A DNA stretch of 64,000 nucleotides from the NCBI GenBank assembly GCA_002287035.1, contig NSKG01000001.1, positions 1-64,000 on the forward strand, in the 5' to 3' direction. The translations under genes and the position numbers were made by a program. The first letter of the stretch is position 1. Each line of letters begins with the position of its first letter. The stretch is from Pseudomonas sp. WN033 (GTDB lineage: Bacteria > Pseudomonadota > Gammaproteobacteria > Pseudomonadales > Pseudomonadaceae). Of this stretch, positions 34,018 to 45,000 are shown one piece after another. Under the pieces are notes generated by a model, which was given only the letters and a program-made list of their open reading frames with translations, did no database searches and was not told the origin of the DNA.

Positions 34018-34386
34018 ATGTTCTGGTTTTGGCGCACACTGGCCTCTCTGTGCCTCGGCCTGGCTACTCTGGGCGTAGTACTGCCCGGCCTACCGACCAC
34101 GCCCTTTCTTCTGGTAGCGGCCTGGGCTGGCGCTCGCGGCTGGCCAGAGCTGGAAGCCCGTCTGCTCGCCCACCCGCATTACGGTCCGCTGATCCGTAAC
34201 TGGCGCGAGCACCGGGCCGTTCCGCGCCGGGCCAAATGGCTGGCCAGTGCCCTGATGCTCAGCAGCGTGCTGATGATCTGGCTGCTGCCAGCACCACAAC
34301 TGCTGCGCTGGCTGTTGCCGGCCTTCCTGCTGTGCGTCGCATTGTGGCTTTGGACCCGGCCGGAGCCCTCCAGCCACACTGGATAG
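34018..34386 (+). CDS. YbaN-family (DUF454) inner membrane protein
   Basis: 122 aa, two to three TM helices: near residues 5-35 and 75-112. LGVVLPGLPTTPFLLVAAWAGARGWP and HPHYGPLIRNWREHRAVPRRAKWLA are typical DUF454 motifs. Relatives occur next to heme and iron genes, but no role is established. It lies 21 bases after dnr and 73 bases before the fused narK gene, all same strand, so it may be co-transcribed. Confidence 0.85.
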   Translation: MFWFWRTLASLCLGLATLGVVLPGLPTTPFLLVAAWAGARGWPELEARLLAHPHYGPLIRNWREHRAVPRRAKWLASALMLSSVLMIWLLPAPQLLRWLLPAFLLCVALWLWTRPEPSSHTG

Positions 34387-34459
34387 ATCGCCTGCCTCTA
34401 CTACAGTTAGACCTGACGGCGTTCATATCTGACTGTGTAATGAAGGAAAGGAGAACTTC

Positions 34460-37129
34460 ATGGCCTTGCCCACCCCTGTGCCACGGAGCCGGCAATATCA
34501 GGCTCTGGGCCTGTCCACCCTGGCCTTCACGCTGTGCTTTGCGGTCTGGACGGTGTTTTCCATTATCGGCCTGAGCATGAAAACCGAGTTCGGCCTGAGC
34601 GATACCCAGCTCGGCCTGCTGATGGCCACGCCAGTACTGACCGGTTCGATCAGCCGCTTGTTTCTGGGAATCTGGACCGACCGTTATGGCGGGCGCTGGG
34701 TGTTTGGCCTGTTGATGCTGACCAGCGCCGCCTGCACCTACCTGCTGACCTATGCACAGAATTACCCCATGCTGCTGCTCGGTGCACTGGGCGTGGGTCT
34801 GGCGGGCGGCGCCTTCATTGTCGGCGTGACCTACACCGCCGCCTGGTTCGAGCCCGAGCGTCAAGGCACCGCACTGGGTATCTTCGGCGCCGGTAACGTC
34901 GGCGCCGGGGTCACCAACTTCGCCGCGCCCTTTCTGTTGGTCGCCATCGGCTGGCAGGGAACCGCTCAGGTCTATGCGGCGATCCTGGCCATCATGGGTG
35001 TGGTGTTTTTGCTCGCCGCCCGTGAAGACCCTCTGGCCGCCGAACGCAGACAACAAGGCGCGCCGGGGATGCTCGAGCAACTCTCGCCCCTGGCCGACCC
35101 CAGGGTCTGGCGCTTCTCGCTGTATTACTTCTTCGTGTTTGGCGCCTTCGTTGCCCTGGCCCTGTGGCTGCCGCACTACCTGATGGGCGTCTATAAGGTC
35201 GACATCAAGACCGCCGGGATCATTGCCGCGCTTTATACCGTACCTGCCTCGCTGTTTCGCATTCTCGGCGGGGTGCTGTCAGACCGCTACGGCGCCCGCA
35301 AGGTCATGTACTGGACCTTTCTGGCTTCGGTAGCCTGCACCTTTGTGCTCAGCTATCCAGCTACCGACTTCATCATTGCAGGCGTTCAGGGCGAGGTTCG
35401 CTTTCATCTTGAAATCAGCCTGTATGCCTTCACCGTGCTGATCTTCATCCTCGGATTCTTCATGTCGCTGGGAAAGGCGGCGGTGTTCAAACATATTCCG
35501 GTCTACTATCCCAGGCATGTCGGCGCGGTTGGCGGGGTAGTCGGCATGGTTGGGGGGCTGGGCGGTTTTTGCCTGCCACTGACCTTCGGCATGCTCAATG
35601 ACGTCATCGGCATCTGGCAAAGCAGCTTCATGCTGCTGTTTCTGATCGTCGCTGCGGCACTGGGTTGGATGCACTACAGTATTCGTCGGGCCGAGCGGGT
35701 CGAATGGCAAACCCAGCAAGTCTCGACCGATCTGCCGGAGCTGGCCACACCCAAGGCCTTTGTGCTGGACGACTGGCGTCCGGAAGATCAAGAGTTCTGG
35801 GACACCACGGGGCGACGCATCGCCACTCGCAACCTGTGGATCTCGATCCCCAACCTGTTGCTGGCCTTCGCGGTCTGGACCATCTGGAGCATTCTGGTAG
35901 TGAAGCTGCCGGCCCTGGGCTTCAGTTACAGCGCCAACCAGTTGTTCTGGCTGGCCGCCCTGCCGGCACTGTCCGGCGCCACCTTACGGATCTTCTACAG
36001 TTTCATGGTACCGATCTTCGGGGGTCGACGCTGGACGGCACTGTCCACCGCCAGCCTGCTGCTGCCCTGCCTGTGGATCGGGGTGGCGGTACAGAATCCG
36101 GATACGCCCTACCTGATTATGCTGATCCTGGCCTTGCTGTGCGGCTTTGGCGGCGGCAATTTTGCCTCCAGCATGGCCAATATCAGCTTCTTCTACCCAC
36201 AGGCACACAAGGGCGCGGCCATGGGCATGAATGCCGGGCTCGGCAACCTCGGGGTGTCCGCCATGCAGTTGCTGGCGCCTCTGGCCATTGCCAGCAGCGT
36301 ATTCGGCGGCATGGCCGGTGAGCCGCTGATCATTCAGGAGGGCAGCAACGCTGGCAATCCGGTCTGGCTGCAGAACGCCGCTTTCATCTGGGTACCACTG
36401 ATCGTAGTGGCCGCCCTGGCGGCTTGGTTCGGCATGAACGACATCGCTGACGCCAAGGCCAGCTTCAAGGATCAGGCGGTGATCTTCAAGCGTCAGCACA
36501 ACTGGCTGATGTGCTGGCTGTATATGGGCATGTTCGGCAGTTTCATCGGATTTGCCGCCGGCTTCCCGTTGCTGGCCGGCATGCAGTTTCCAGAAATGGA
36601 CCCGGTCAAATATGCCTTCCTCGGGCCGCTGGTTGGCGCCCTGGTGCGCCCGGTCGGTGGTGCCATGGCTGACAAGCTCGGTGGCGCACAAGTCACCCTA
36701 TGGGCCTTCGTGATCATGATCGGCGGAGTCATTGGTGTACTGAGCTTTTTGCCGAGCGACCAGAGCGCCGGCAACTTCTGGGGTTTCTTCGCCATGTTCC
36801 TGCTGCTGTTCGTCTGCTCGGGTATCGGTAACGGCTCGACCTTCCGCATGGTTCCGGTAATTTTCCATGACCTGCTGTTGCGCGAACTGGGCCCCCAGCA
36901 TGCTGAGGAAGCACAAAAGGCCGCCAATCGCGAGTCCGCTGCAGTGATCGGCTTCATCTCGGCGATTGCCGCCTATGGCGGTTTCTTCATTCCCAAGGCC
37001 TACGGCAGCTCAATCGAACTGACCGGCAGCGTCGCTGCTGCCTTTATCGGTTTCATCCTGTTTTACGCCAGCTGCATTGCCATAACCTGGTGGTTCTATG
37101 CACGGCGCGGAGCACCCGCGCCGTGCTGA
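34460..37129 (+). CDS. narK: Fused double nitrate/nitrite transporter (NarK1-NarK2)
   Basis: 889 aa, two complete MFS nitrate/nitrite porter modules in one chain: residues about 1-415 (NarK1-like, H+/nitrate symport) and about 445-885 (NarK2-like, nitrate/nitrite exchange). Each has the conserved glycine-rich signature (GAGNVGAGVTN in the first, NAGLGNLGVSAMQ in the second). The linker contains DWRPEDQEFWDTTGRRIATRN, the normal NarK2 N-terminus, so it is a true gene fusion like that known in Paracoccus. GGAGAACTTC precedes the ATG. It lies before moaA in convergent direction, apart from the separate narK genes of the nar operon. Confidence 0.93.
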   Translation: MALPTPVPRSRQYQALGLSTLAFTLCFAVWTVFSIIGLSMKTEFGLSDTQLGLLMATPVLTGSISRLFLGIWTDRYGGRWVFGLLMLTSAACTYLLTYAQNYPMLLLGALGVGLAGGAFIVGVTYTAAWFEPERQGTALGIFGAGNVGAGVTNFAAPFLLVAIGWQGTAQVYAAILAIMGVVFLLAAREDPLAAERRQQGAPGMLEQLSPLADPRVWRFSLYYFFVFGAFVALALWLPHYLMGVYKVDIKTAGIIAALYTVPASLFRILGGVLSDRYGARKVMYWTFLASVACTFVLSYPATDFIIAGVQGEVRFHLEISLYAFTVLIFILGFFMSLGKAAVFKHIPVYYPRHVGAVGGVVGMVGGLGGFCLPLTFGMLNDVIGIWQSSFMLLFLIVAAALGWMHYSIRRAERVEWQTQQVSTDLPELATPKAFVLDDWRPEDQEFWDTTGRRIATRNLWISIPNLLLAFAVWTIWSILVVKLPALGFSYSANQLFWLAALPALSGATLRIFYSFMVPIFGGRRWTALSTASLLLPCLWIGVAVQNPDTPYLIMLILALLCGFGGGNFASSMANISFFYPQAHKGAAMGMNAGLGNLGVSAMQLLAPLAIASSVFGGMAGEPLIIQEGSNAGNPVWLQNAAFIWVPLIVVAALAAWFGMNDIADAKASFKDQAVIFKRQHNWLMCWLYMGMFGSFIGFAAGFPLLAGMQFPEMDPVKYAFLGPLVGALVRPVGGAMADKLGGAQVTLWAFVIMIGGVIGVLSFLPSDQSAGNFWGFFAMFLLLFVCSGIGNGSTFRMVPVIFHDLLLRELGPQHAEEAQKAANRESAAVIGFISAIAAYGGFFIPKAYGSSIELTGSVAAAFIGFILFYASCIAITWWFYARRGAPAPC

Positions 37130-37136
37130 GGGGCGC

Positions 37137-37163
37137 AAAAAAATGGGCCGCTGATGCGGCCCC
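37137..37163 (-). terminator. Rho-independent terminator of moaA / nar operon
   Basis: On the minus strand GGGCCGC-ATCA-GCGGCCC is followed by seven Ts. It marks the end of the nar transcription unit after moaA. A second perfect 10-bp stem, CACGGCGCGG-AGCAC-CCGCGCCGTG (37101-37125), overlaps the end of the fused narK gene. Confidence 0.82.
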
Positions 37164-37184
37164 AAGGGAGATGATCTTTGCCGG

Positions 37185-38177
37185 TCAGCCGCCACTGGCG
37201 TTCATGAACCGCAGAATCTGTACCTGATCCACTTCAAACTGGTGGCGGGCCGGCTTGAGCTGCATGGCCCGGTCCAGGGCCTGGTGAATCGGTGCGTCAG
37301 TGGTCGGGTGGCGACGCACCAGCGCGCGCAGGTCGATGGCGTTTTCATGCCCCAGGCATAGCAGCAGCCGACCTTCGGCAGTCAGCCGCACACGGTTACA
37401 ACTGGCGCAGAAGTTGTGCGAGTGCGGCGAGATGAAACCGATGCGTGAGGCCGGGTAATCCACTATCCGCACATAACGGGCCGGGCCGCCGGTACTTTCG
37501 GTACTGTCGAGCAAACTGTAGCGTTCAGCGATCCGGGCACGGACTTCATCGCTGCTGCACAGCGACTCGGCGCGTGAACGCCCCACTTCGCCCAGCGGCA
37601 TCTCCTCGATGAAGCTGATATCCAGCCCGTGGTTCAGGGCGTAGTCGACCAGCGCCGGGACTTCGTCGGCATTGCGCCCTTTCATCACCACCACATTGAG
37701 CTTGATGCGTTCGAAACCCGCACTGCGCGCGGCCTCGATCCCGGCCAATACCTGCGTCAGCTCGCCAGTGCGGGTGATCGCCCGGAAACGGGCGGGGTCG
37801 AGGCTATCGAGACTGATGTTGAGGCGTTTGACACCGGCATCGGCCAACGGCCGGGCCAACTTGACCAGTTGCGAGCCGTTGCTGGTCATAACCAGTTCAC
37901 GCAAACCGGGCAGCGCGCTGATGCGCTCACACAACCCGACAATACCCTGACGCACCAGCGGTTCGCCGCCGGTCAGGCGAATTTTCTTCACCCCGCGGGC
38001 GACGAACAGCCGGGCCAGCCGTTCAATCTCCTCCAGGCTCAAGACCTGCTGGCGTGGCAGAAAGGCCATATCCTCGGCCATGCAGTAGACGCAGCGAAAG
38101 TCGCAGCGGTCGGTCACCGACAGCCGCAGGTAATCGATGCGTCGGCCCAGGCCGTCGATCAGCGCTGCCTCAGTCAT
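37185..38177 (-). CDS. moaA: GTP 3',8-cyclase MoaA
   Basis: 330 aa radical SAM enzyme: C25xxxC29xxC32 cluster in the N-terminal half, a C-terminal cluster [18 protein letters not shown], and the C-terminal GG needed for activity (NASGG). It makes the first molybdenum cofactor precursor from GTP. As the last gene of the nar operon it supplies cofactor for NarG, matching the Pseudomonas arrangement ppiC-moaA. It lies 9 bases after the ppiC-like gene. Confidence 0.95.
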   Translation of the reverse strand: MTEAALIDGLGRRIDYLRLSVTDRCDFRCVYCMAEDMAFLPRQQVLSLEEIERLARLFVARGVKKIRLTGGEPLVRQGIVGLCERISALPGLRELVMTSNGSQLVKLARPLADAGVKRLNISLDSLDPARFRAITRTGELTQVLAGIEAARSAGFERIKLNVVVMKGRNADEVPALVDYALNHGLDISFIEEMPLGEVGRSRAESLCSSDEVRARIAERYSLLDSTESTGGPARYVRIVDYPASRIGFISPHSHNFCASCNRVRLTAEGRLLLCLGHENAIDLRALVRRHPTTDAPIHQALDRAMQLKPARHQFEVDQVQILRFMNASGG

Positions 38178-38186
38178 GACGACCTC

Positions 38187-39005
38187 CTATTGCACCAGTG
38201 GCGAATCAGCGGCACGCAGAACGATGCCTTCAATCTCGGCCTCAGCCATCAGGGTTTCCAGGTACTGCACTACCGCCTTGCGCCAGACCCGCTCGCCCAG
38301 CTCCTGGGCGATGCTGTCGCGCACATGCTCATAGGGCAGTTGGCGACCATCAATACGCTGATCAACCCTGACGATATGCAGGCCGTAACGTGACTCCAGT
38401 GGCTGCGCCGACAAGCCTTCGGGCAGACGCAGCAACTGCCGCTCGAACTCCGGCACGGTCTGACCCTGACTGATCTGGCCCAGCGCCCCGCCCTGCTCCT
38501 TTGACGGGCAGTCGGAATGCCGCTTGGCCAGCTCGGCAAACTGCTCCGGCCCAGCCTGCAACTGGCTGATCAACTGCAGCGCCACTTCACGCTGCTGGCT
38601 GCGCCCCACTGCATCCTCGGCCGGCACGGCCAGCAGGATGTGACTGGCCGCCACCAGGGGAGCACTGCTATAACGCGCCTGATTGGCCTGGTAGAAGCGT
38701 TGCAGGCTGGCCTCATCGGCTTCCGGTACCTGCACCTCGCGCTCCAGCAAGCCACGAATCAGCGCCTCTTCGGCCGTTTCACCCTCGGCGGGCCGTACTT
38801 CCACACCCAACTCGGCAGCCCGCTGGTCCAGCAACTCTCGAATGACCAGTGCCTGAGCCGCCAGATAAATCGCATCCTCACGATTCTCGGCCGGGTGATA
38901 CTGCATTTCCCGGGCAATCGCCTCGGGGTCCAGCTCGATACCGTTGACCCTGACCTGCGGCCACTCGGCACGCTCACTGCTGGCAATGATCGCAGCGTTG
39001 TTCAT
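38187..39005 (-). CDS. ppiC: Parvulin-type peptidyl-prolyl isomerase of the nar operon
   Basis: 272 aa: an N-terminal helical region (about 1-120) and a parvulin/rotamase domain at about 125-225 with AASHILLAVPAED, HSDCPSKEQGGALGQISQGQTVPEFE and ESRYGLHIVRVDQR. No signal peptide, so it is likely cytoplasmic. Its place between narI and moaA matches other Pseudomonas nar operons, suggesting help in folding or maturation of nitrate reductase (resembling NifM in architecture). Confidence 0.9.
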   Translation of the reverse strand: MNNAAIIASSERAEWPQVRVNGIELDPEAIAREMQYHPAENREDAIYLAAQALVIRELLDQRAAELGVEVRPAEGETAEEALIRGLLEREVQVPEADEASLQRFYQANQARYSSAPLVAASHILLAVPAEDAVGRSQQREVALQLISQLQAGPEQFAELAKRHSDCPSKEQGGALGQISQGQTVPEFERQLLRLPEGLSAQPLESRYGLHIVRVDQRIDGRQLPYEHVRDSIAQELGERVWRKAVVQYLETLMAEAEIEGIVLRAADSPLVQ

Positions 39006-39065
39006 CGCTCTACTCCTGTACGGGTCTGAAAGCGTGCGGGTAACTGCCCCGCACGCACCAGGCTC

Positions 39066-39746
39066 TCAACCACGTTGACGGACGATCTGATAACGGCGAC
39101 CCAGATACCACACCGGGGCACTGATGATGTGCACCAGCCGGGTAAAGGGGAACAGCACGAACAGCGTCAGGCCGAGGAACACGTGCAGTTTGTAGACCAG
39201 GCTGACCGGCTCGATCGACGCAGCCGCCAGGAACGGCTGGAAGGTCACGGTGTATTGCGCCCAGTTGGCCAGCAACACCATCACCGATCCATCCATGTGC
39301 CCGGCCGAGGCCGGAATGGTAGCCAGACCCAGCAGCAGTTGCGCCAGCAACACCCAGAGAATCATGATGTCCGAGAAGCTCGACTGGGCACGTACCCGCG
39401 GGTTGGTCATGCGCCGGTGAATCAGCATGAGCAGACCAATCAGACACAGGATGCCGAAGAACCCGCCCGACACCATCGCCAGCAACTGCTTGTTCGAAGT
39501 GCTGATGACATGGTGATAAATCGCCTCCGGGATCAGCAAGCCAACGAAGTGCCCGGCCAGAATGAACAGGATGCCGATATGGAACAGGTTGCTGGCCAGA
39601 CGCAGGCCCTTGTCATGCATAAGCTGACTGGAGTGCGCCTTCCAGGTGTATTGCGACAGATCGAAGCGCGCCCAACTGCCGATCACGAACACCGCCAGGG
39701 CAATGTAGGGATACACGCCGAACAGAAGAAAATTGAAGTTTGACAT
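39066..39746 (-). CDS. narI: Respiratory nitrate reductase gamma subunit (cytochrome b)
   Basis: 226 aa, five TM helices. Histidines for the two hemes b are in LASNLFHIGILFILAGHFVG (helix two) and LHVFLGLTLFVLFPFTRLVH (last helix). It anchors NarGH to the cytoplasmic membrane and takes electrons from quinol. Follows narJ by 9 bases. Confidence 0.96.
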   Translation of the reverse strand: MSNFNFLLFGVYPYIALAVFVIGSWARFDLSQYTWKAHSSQLMHDKGLRLASNLFHIGILFILAGHFVGLLIPEAIYHHVISTSNKQLLAMVSGGFFGILCLIGLLMLIHRRMTNPRVRAQSSFSDIMILWVLLAQLLLGLATIPASAGHMDGSVMVLLANWAQYTVTFQPFLAAASIEPVSLVYKLHVFLGLTLFVLFPFTRLVHIISAPVWYLGRRYQIVRQRG

Positions 39747-39755
39747 GCTTGCCTC

Positions 39756-40478
39756 CTAGGCCTTGCCGGCCGATACGGCGTTATCGTTGAACCCGACCCA
39801 ATGCACCGGCACCGCCTGCTCTTCGCGCGGTTTGCCCGGTGCCCGGCTGGTGCCGCAGGCGCCCTGGCTGTCGCCATTGAGGAAGGTCACTTCCTCTTCC
39901 TGCCAGTCCCGGTCGAGCGCTTCCAGACTGTGATCGGGTTGGCCCGGCTCGATACCGGCGGTGGCCGTTTCCGGCTCACACCCGGCAATCTGCAACAGCG
40001 CCTGCAAGCAGGCGGCATAGTCCGACTCACGCTCGGCCAACCGGGCAGCCAGCAACGCCAGCAGGTGCTGTACATCGGCCAGACCTTCGCGGGCCTCCAG
40101 ATCCTCTCGACTGGCAAGAAACTCCAGGTACAGCGGGATGTAGTCCGGCAGTTCCTTGACCCCGATGGCAAAACCGGCGGCCTCGTACTGAGCCATCAGA
40201 TCAACCATCGCCTGACCACGGTCGCGCGACTCGCCATGCACATGCTCGAACAGCAACAGCGACAGGTAGCGGCCACGCTCGAACAGCTCGGTCCAGGCTT
40301 CCTGCACGTCCAGCAATGGCTGGCCGGCGACACGCTCCAGCAGCGCCTGCAGGGCCTGACGCTGGGCCGGGCTGATCTCCCGGGCAGCAGAAATCGCTTG
40401 GCTCAGTTCATCCCGGGCCGCCTGGACGGCGGCCTCGGGGTAATCGAGCAACAAGGAAATTACCTTGAGAATTCGCAT
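39756..40478 (-). CDS. narJ: Nitrate reductase chaperone NarJ
   Basis: 240 aa, the usual NarJ/TorD-like all-helical fold: VISLLLDYPEAAVQAARDELSQA, YLSLLLFEHVHGESRDRGQAMVDL and ELPDYIPLYLEFLASR. It holds NarG ready for molybdenum cofactor insertion and membrane docking but is not a subunit. The C-terminal 60 residues are acidic and less conserved. Confidence 0.95.
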   Translation of the reverse strand: MRILKVISLLLDYPEAAVQAARDELSQAISAAREISPAQRQALQALLERVAGQPLLDVQEAWTELFERGRYLSLLLFEHVHGESRDRGQAMVDLMAQYEAAGFAIGVKELPDYIPLYLEFLASREDLEAREGLADVQHLLALLAARLAERESDYAACLQALLQIAGCEPETATAGIEPGQPDHSLEALDRDWQEEEVTFLNGDSQGACGTSRAPGKPREEQAVPVHWVGFNDNAVSAGKA

Positions 40479-40480
40479 GT

Positions 40481-42019
40481 TCAGTTCTCCCAGATCTGCA
40501 CGGTCTTGAGCACGTCACGGCGGCTGGCCTTCTTGCCACCGAACATGTTGACCTCGGAACTGCCGTTGCAGCCGCTGCCAAAGCTGAAGCCACAGCCATT
40601 GCGTTCGGCAAAGACTTCGCTCAGCGCCTCTTCGCGGTGCGCGGAGGGGATCACGTAGCGGTCCTCGTAGTTGGCAATCGCCAGATAACGGTACATGTCC
40701 TCGGCCAGCGCCTTGGTCAGACCCACCTCTTGCAGTGCCTTGAGATCTTCCACCCCGTCGACCTGCTGGGCCCGCTTGTACACGCGCATGGCCAGCAGGC
40801 GCTTGAGCGCCAGCTTGACCGGCGCTTCATCACCGGCAGTCAGCAGGTTGGCCAGATAGCGCAGCGGAATGCGCAGGCTGTCGACATCCGGCAGAATGCC
40901 GTTCATCCCGACCTTGCCAGCCTCGGCTGCATTCTGGATCGGCGACAGCGGCGGCACGTACCAGACCATCGGCAGCGTGCGGTATTCCGGGTGCAGCGGC
41001 AGCGCCAGCTTCCAGTCCACCGCCAGCTTGTACACCGGCGACTGCTGAGCCGCCTCGATCACCGACATCGGCACACCATCGGCCAGCGCCTGCTTGATCA
41101 CCTTGGGATCATGCGGATCAAGGAAAATCTCCAGTTGCTTCTGGTACAGGTCCTGCTCGTTCGGAGTGCTGGCCACCTCATGAATCCGGTCGGCGTCGTA
41201 CAGCAGTACGCCGAGGTAGCGAATCCGGCCAACACAGGTTTCCGAGCAGACGGTCGGCATGCCCGACTCGATGCGCGGGTAACAGAAAATGCACTTCTCG
41301 GATTTGCCGCTCTTCCAGTTGAAGTAGATCTTCTTGTACGGGCAGCCGCTGATACACATGCGCCAGCCGCGGCACTTTTCCTGGTCGATCAGGACGATGC
41401 CATCCTCTTCGCGCTTGTAGATCGCGCCACTCGGGCAGGCGGCCGCACAGGCCGGGTTCAGGCAGTGCTCGCACAGGCGCGGCAAGTACATCATGAAGGT
41501 GTTTTCATACTCACCGTAGATGTCGGCCTGGACCTGGTCGAAGTTCTTGTCCTTGCGCCGTTTGGCGAACTCGGTGCCAAGAATTTCTTCCCAGTTCGGG
41601 CCCCATTCGATCTTCTCCATGCGCTGGCCGGAAATCGCCGAACGCGGCCTGGCGGTCGGCTGGTGGGCCGACTCGGGTGCGGTGTGCAGATGCTGGTAGT
41701 CAAAATCGAACGGCTCGTAGTAGTCGTCGATGGTCGGCATGTCGGGGTTGGCGAAGATGTTCGCCAGCACCCGGAACTTGCCACCGATCTTCGGGTTGAT
41801 CGAGCCGTCCTTGTTGCGGACCCAGCCGCCCTTCCATTTGTCCTGATTTTCCCACTCCTTGGGGTAGCCGATCCCGGGTTTGGTCTCGACGTTGTTGAAC
41901 CAGGCGTACTCCATACCTTCACGGCTGGTCCACACGTTCTTGCAGGTAATCGAGCAGGTATGGCAGCCGATGCACTTGTCCAGGTTCAGCACCATGCCCA
42001 CTTGTGAACGAATCTTCAT
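40481..42019 (-). CDS. narH: Respiratory nitrate reductase beta subunit
   Basis: 512 aa from the ATG at 42019, preceded by GAGGAGAC and starting the conserved MKIRSQVGMVLNLDKC. It carries four iron-sulfur clusters: CIGCHTCSITC, CEHCLNPACAAACP, CRGWRMCISGCPY (Trp in place of one Cys, making the [3Fe-4S] cluster) and CIFCYPR/CSETCVG. It conducts electrons from NarI hemes to NarG. Ten bases separate it from narG. Confidence 0.97.
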   Translation of the reverse strand: MKIRSQVGMVLNLDKCIGCHTCSITCKNVWTSREGMEYAWFNNVETKPGIGYPKEWENQDKWKGGWVRNKDGSINPKIGGKFRVLANIFANPDMPTIDDYYEPFDFDYQHLHTAPESAHQPTARPRSAISGQRMEKIEWGPNWEEILGTEFAKRRKDKNFDQVQADIYGEYENTFMMYLPRLCEHCLNPACAAACPSGAIYKREEDGIVLIDQEKCRGWRMCISGCPYKKIYFNWKSGKSEKCIFCYPRIESGMPTVCSETCVGRIRYLGVLLYDADRIHEVASTPNEQDLYQKQLEIFLDPHDPKVIKQALADGVPMSVIEAAQQSPVYKLAVDWKLALPLHPEYRTLPMVWYVPPLSPIQNAAEAGKVGMNGILPDVDSLRIPLRYLANLLTAGDEAPVKLALKRLLAMRVYKRAQQVDGVEDLKALQEVGLTKALAEDMYRYLAIANYEDRYVIPSAHREEALSEVFAERNGCGFSFGSGCNGSSEVNMFGGKKASRRDVLKTVQIWEN

Positions 42020-42029
42020 GGCTGTCTCC

Positions 42030-45000
42030 TCAGTCGATATCACGCGGCAAAGGTTGCGGCAGAGCATCCCCGTTGGGACCGTCAAGCCAGTCGACCTTGC
42101 TCATCTTGCGTACCACCACGAACTCGTCACGGTTGCAGCCCACGGTGCCGTAGTAGTTGAAACCATAGGCCTGCTGGGCATAGCCACCGATCATGTGAGT
42201 CGGCTTGAGCACCACCCGGGTGACCGAGTTGTGGTGACCGCCACGGGTACCGGTCATCTCGCTGCCCGGCATGTTCACGATCCGTTCCTGGGCGTGGTAC
42301 ATCATCACCATGCCCTCCTTGACCCGTTGACTGACCACCGCCCGGGCGACCAGCGCACCGTTGGCGTTGAAGCACTCGACCCAGTCGTTGTCTTCGATAC
42401 CGGCTTTTTTGGCATCGATTTCCGACAGCCAGATGATCGGCCCACCCCGACTGAGAGTGAGCATGATCAGGTTGTCCGAGTAGGTGCTGTGGATGCCCCA
42501 CTTCTGGTGCGGGGTGATCCAGTTCAGCACGATCTCGGTATTGCCGTTGGGCTTCTTGCCCTTGACGTACTCAATGGTGCGGGTGTTGATCGGCGGGCGA
42601 TAGCTCATCAACTGCTCACCGAACGCCTGCATCCACGGGTGATCCTGATAGAACTGCTGACGACCGGTGATGGTGCGCCATGGAATCAGCTCGTGGACGT
42701 TGGTGTAGCCGGCGTTGTAACTGACCTTCTCGTCTTCCAGGCCAGACCAGGTCGGGCTGGAAATGATCTTGCGCGGCTGCGCCTGAATGTCACGGAAGCG
42801 GATCGCTTCGTGTTCCTTGGCCAGTGCCAGATGGGTGTGATCGCGGCCGGTGAATTTCGACAATGCCGCCCAGGCCTTGACCGCCACATGACCATTGGTC
42901 TCAGGTGCCAGACTGAGTACGACCTCGGCAGCATCAATGGCAGTATTGATCTGTGGCCGGCCCTGGCTGACGCCCTCTTCCTGCACCACATGGTTGAGCT
43001 TGCCGAGGAACTCGACCTCATGCTCGGTATTCCAGCCGATCCCCTTGCCACCGTTACCCAGCTTGTCCATCAACGGCCCAAGCGAGGTGAACTTCTTGTA
43101 GGTGTTGGGGTAGTCACGCTCGACCACCATCATGTTCGGGCAGTTCTTGCCCGGTACCGGCGCTTCACCGGCGGTTTTCCAATCGGTACCACCGAACGGC
43201 TGAGCCAGTTCGCCGGGGCTGTCATGCAGCAGCGGCACAGTGACCAGATCCTGTTCGACCCCAAGCACACCCTCGGCCACCTGGGAAAACTTCTTGGCGA
43301 TGGCTTTGTAGATTTCCCAGTCCGACTTCGACTCCCAGGCCGGGTCCGCCGCCTGCGACAGCGGATGGATGAACGGGTGCATATCCGAGGTGTTGAGATC
43401 GTCCTTTTCGTACCAGGTAGCGGTCGGCAGCACGATGTCCGAATACACACAGGTACTGGACATGCGAAAGTCCAGAGTGGTGACCAGATCCAGCTTGCCG
43501 ATCGCCCCCTCATCGACCCACTCGGCCTCATGTGGCTTGAAGCCGTCGCGCTTGCCCAGATCCTCGTTGAGCACGCCATGCTTCTCGGCGCCCAGCAGGT
43601 ACTTGAGCATGTACTCATGGCCCTTGCCGGAGCTGCCCAGCAGGTTGGAGCGCCAGATGAACAGGTTGCGCGGGAAGTTGTCCGGGTTATCCGGCTGCTC
43701 ACAGGCGAACTTCAGACTGCCGTCCTGCAACGATTGCAGTACATAGTCCTTCGGCTCCAGGCCTTTGGCGGCCGCTTCGCGGCAGATCTGCAGCGGGTTG
43801 CGATTGAGCTGCGGCGCGCTGGGCAACCAGCCGGCCCGCTCGGCGCGGATGTTGTAGTCGAGCATGTGCTCAGGGAACTGGCTCTTGTCGGCCAGCGGCG
43901 AGAGCACTTCATGAATGCTCATTTTCTCGTGGCGCCACTGCGAGCTGTGGTTGTAGAAGAAGCTGGTGCTGTTCATCTGCCGCGGCGGACGGCTCCAGTC
44001 CAGGCCGAAGGCCAGGGGCAGCCAGCCACACTGCGGGCGCAGTTTTTCCTGACCCACGTAGTGCGCCCAGCCACCCCCGGTCTGACCCACGCAGCCACAC
44101 AACATCAACATGTTGATCAGGCCGCGGTAGTTCATGTCCATGTGGTACCAGTGGTTCATCGCCGCGCCGACGATAATCATCGAGCGGCCATGGGTCTTGT
44201 CGGCGGTATCGGCGAACTCGCGGGCGATCTGGATCACCTTCTCACGGGCAACACCGGTGATCTGCTCCTGCCAGGCCGGTGTGCCGGGCACGCTGGCATC
44301 GTCGTAGCTGCTGGCAACGTTGCCACCACCCAGGCCACGATCAATCCCCAGACCGGCGGCCTGAATATCGAACACCGTGGCGACCTTGACCGCCCGGCCA
44401 TCGCCCAGGGTCAGACTGCGGGCCGGCACCCGGCGCAACTGAATCTCCTCGCCCTCGACGTGCTGGAAATGCTCGTGCAGTTGGCCGCCAAAATACGGGA
44501 AGGCCACCTCGACCGCTTCGCCGCCGTCGAGCTGTGACAGTTGCAACTCGACATCGCGGCCGTCACGCCCTTCACGGGCCTCGATATTCCATTTGCCGGA
44601 CTCGCCCCAGCGATAGCCGATCGAACCCAGCGGCGATACCAGCTCGCCGGTCGGGCCGTCAACCGCCACGGTTTTCCACTCGGGATTGTTGTCCTGGCCA
44701 AGCTTGCCATCCAGATCGGAGGCGCGCAGGAACCGGGTCGGCTGATAGCCGCCGGCCAGGGGCTCAAGCAACACCAGCATTGGCAGGTCGGTATAGCGGC
44801 GCACATAGTCGGTGAAATAGGCGCTGGGTTTCTCCAGGTGAAATTCCTTGAAGATCACATGGTTCATGGCCTGGGCCAACGCCGCATCGGTGCCCTGCTT
44901 GGGGTTGAGCCACAGGTCGGTGAGCTTGGCCACCTCGGAGTAATCCGGGGTTACCGCCACGGTCTTGGTGCCCTTGTAGCGCACCTCAGTGAAGAAGTGC

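Noticed and set aside
41880-44537. 885-aa open frame on the plus strand
   Set aside because: Antisense to narG and narH, which are unmistakable; no motif in the antisense product.
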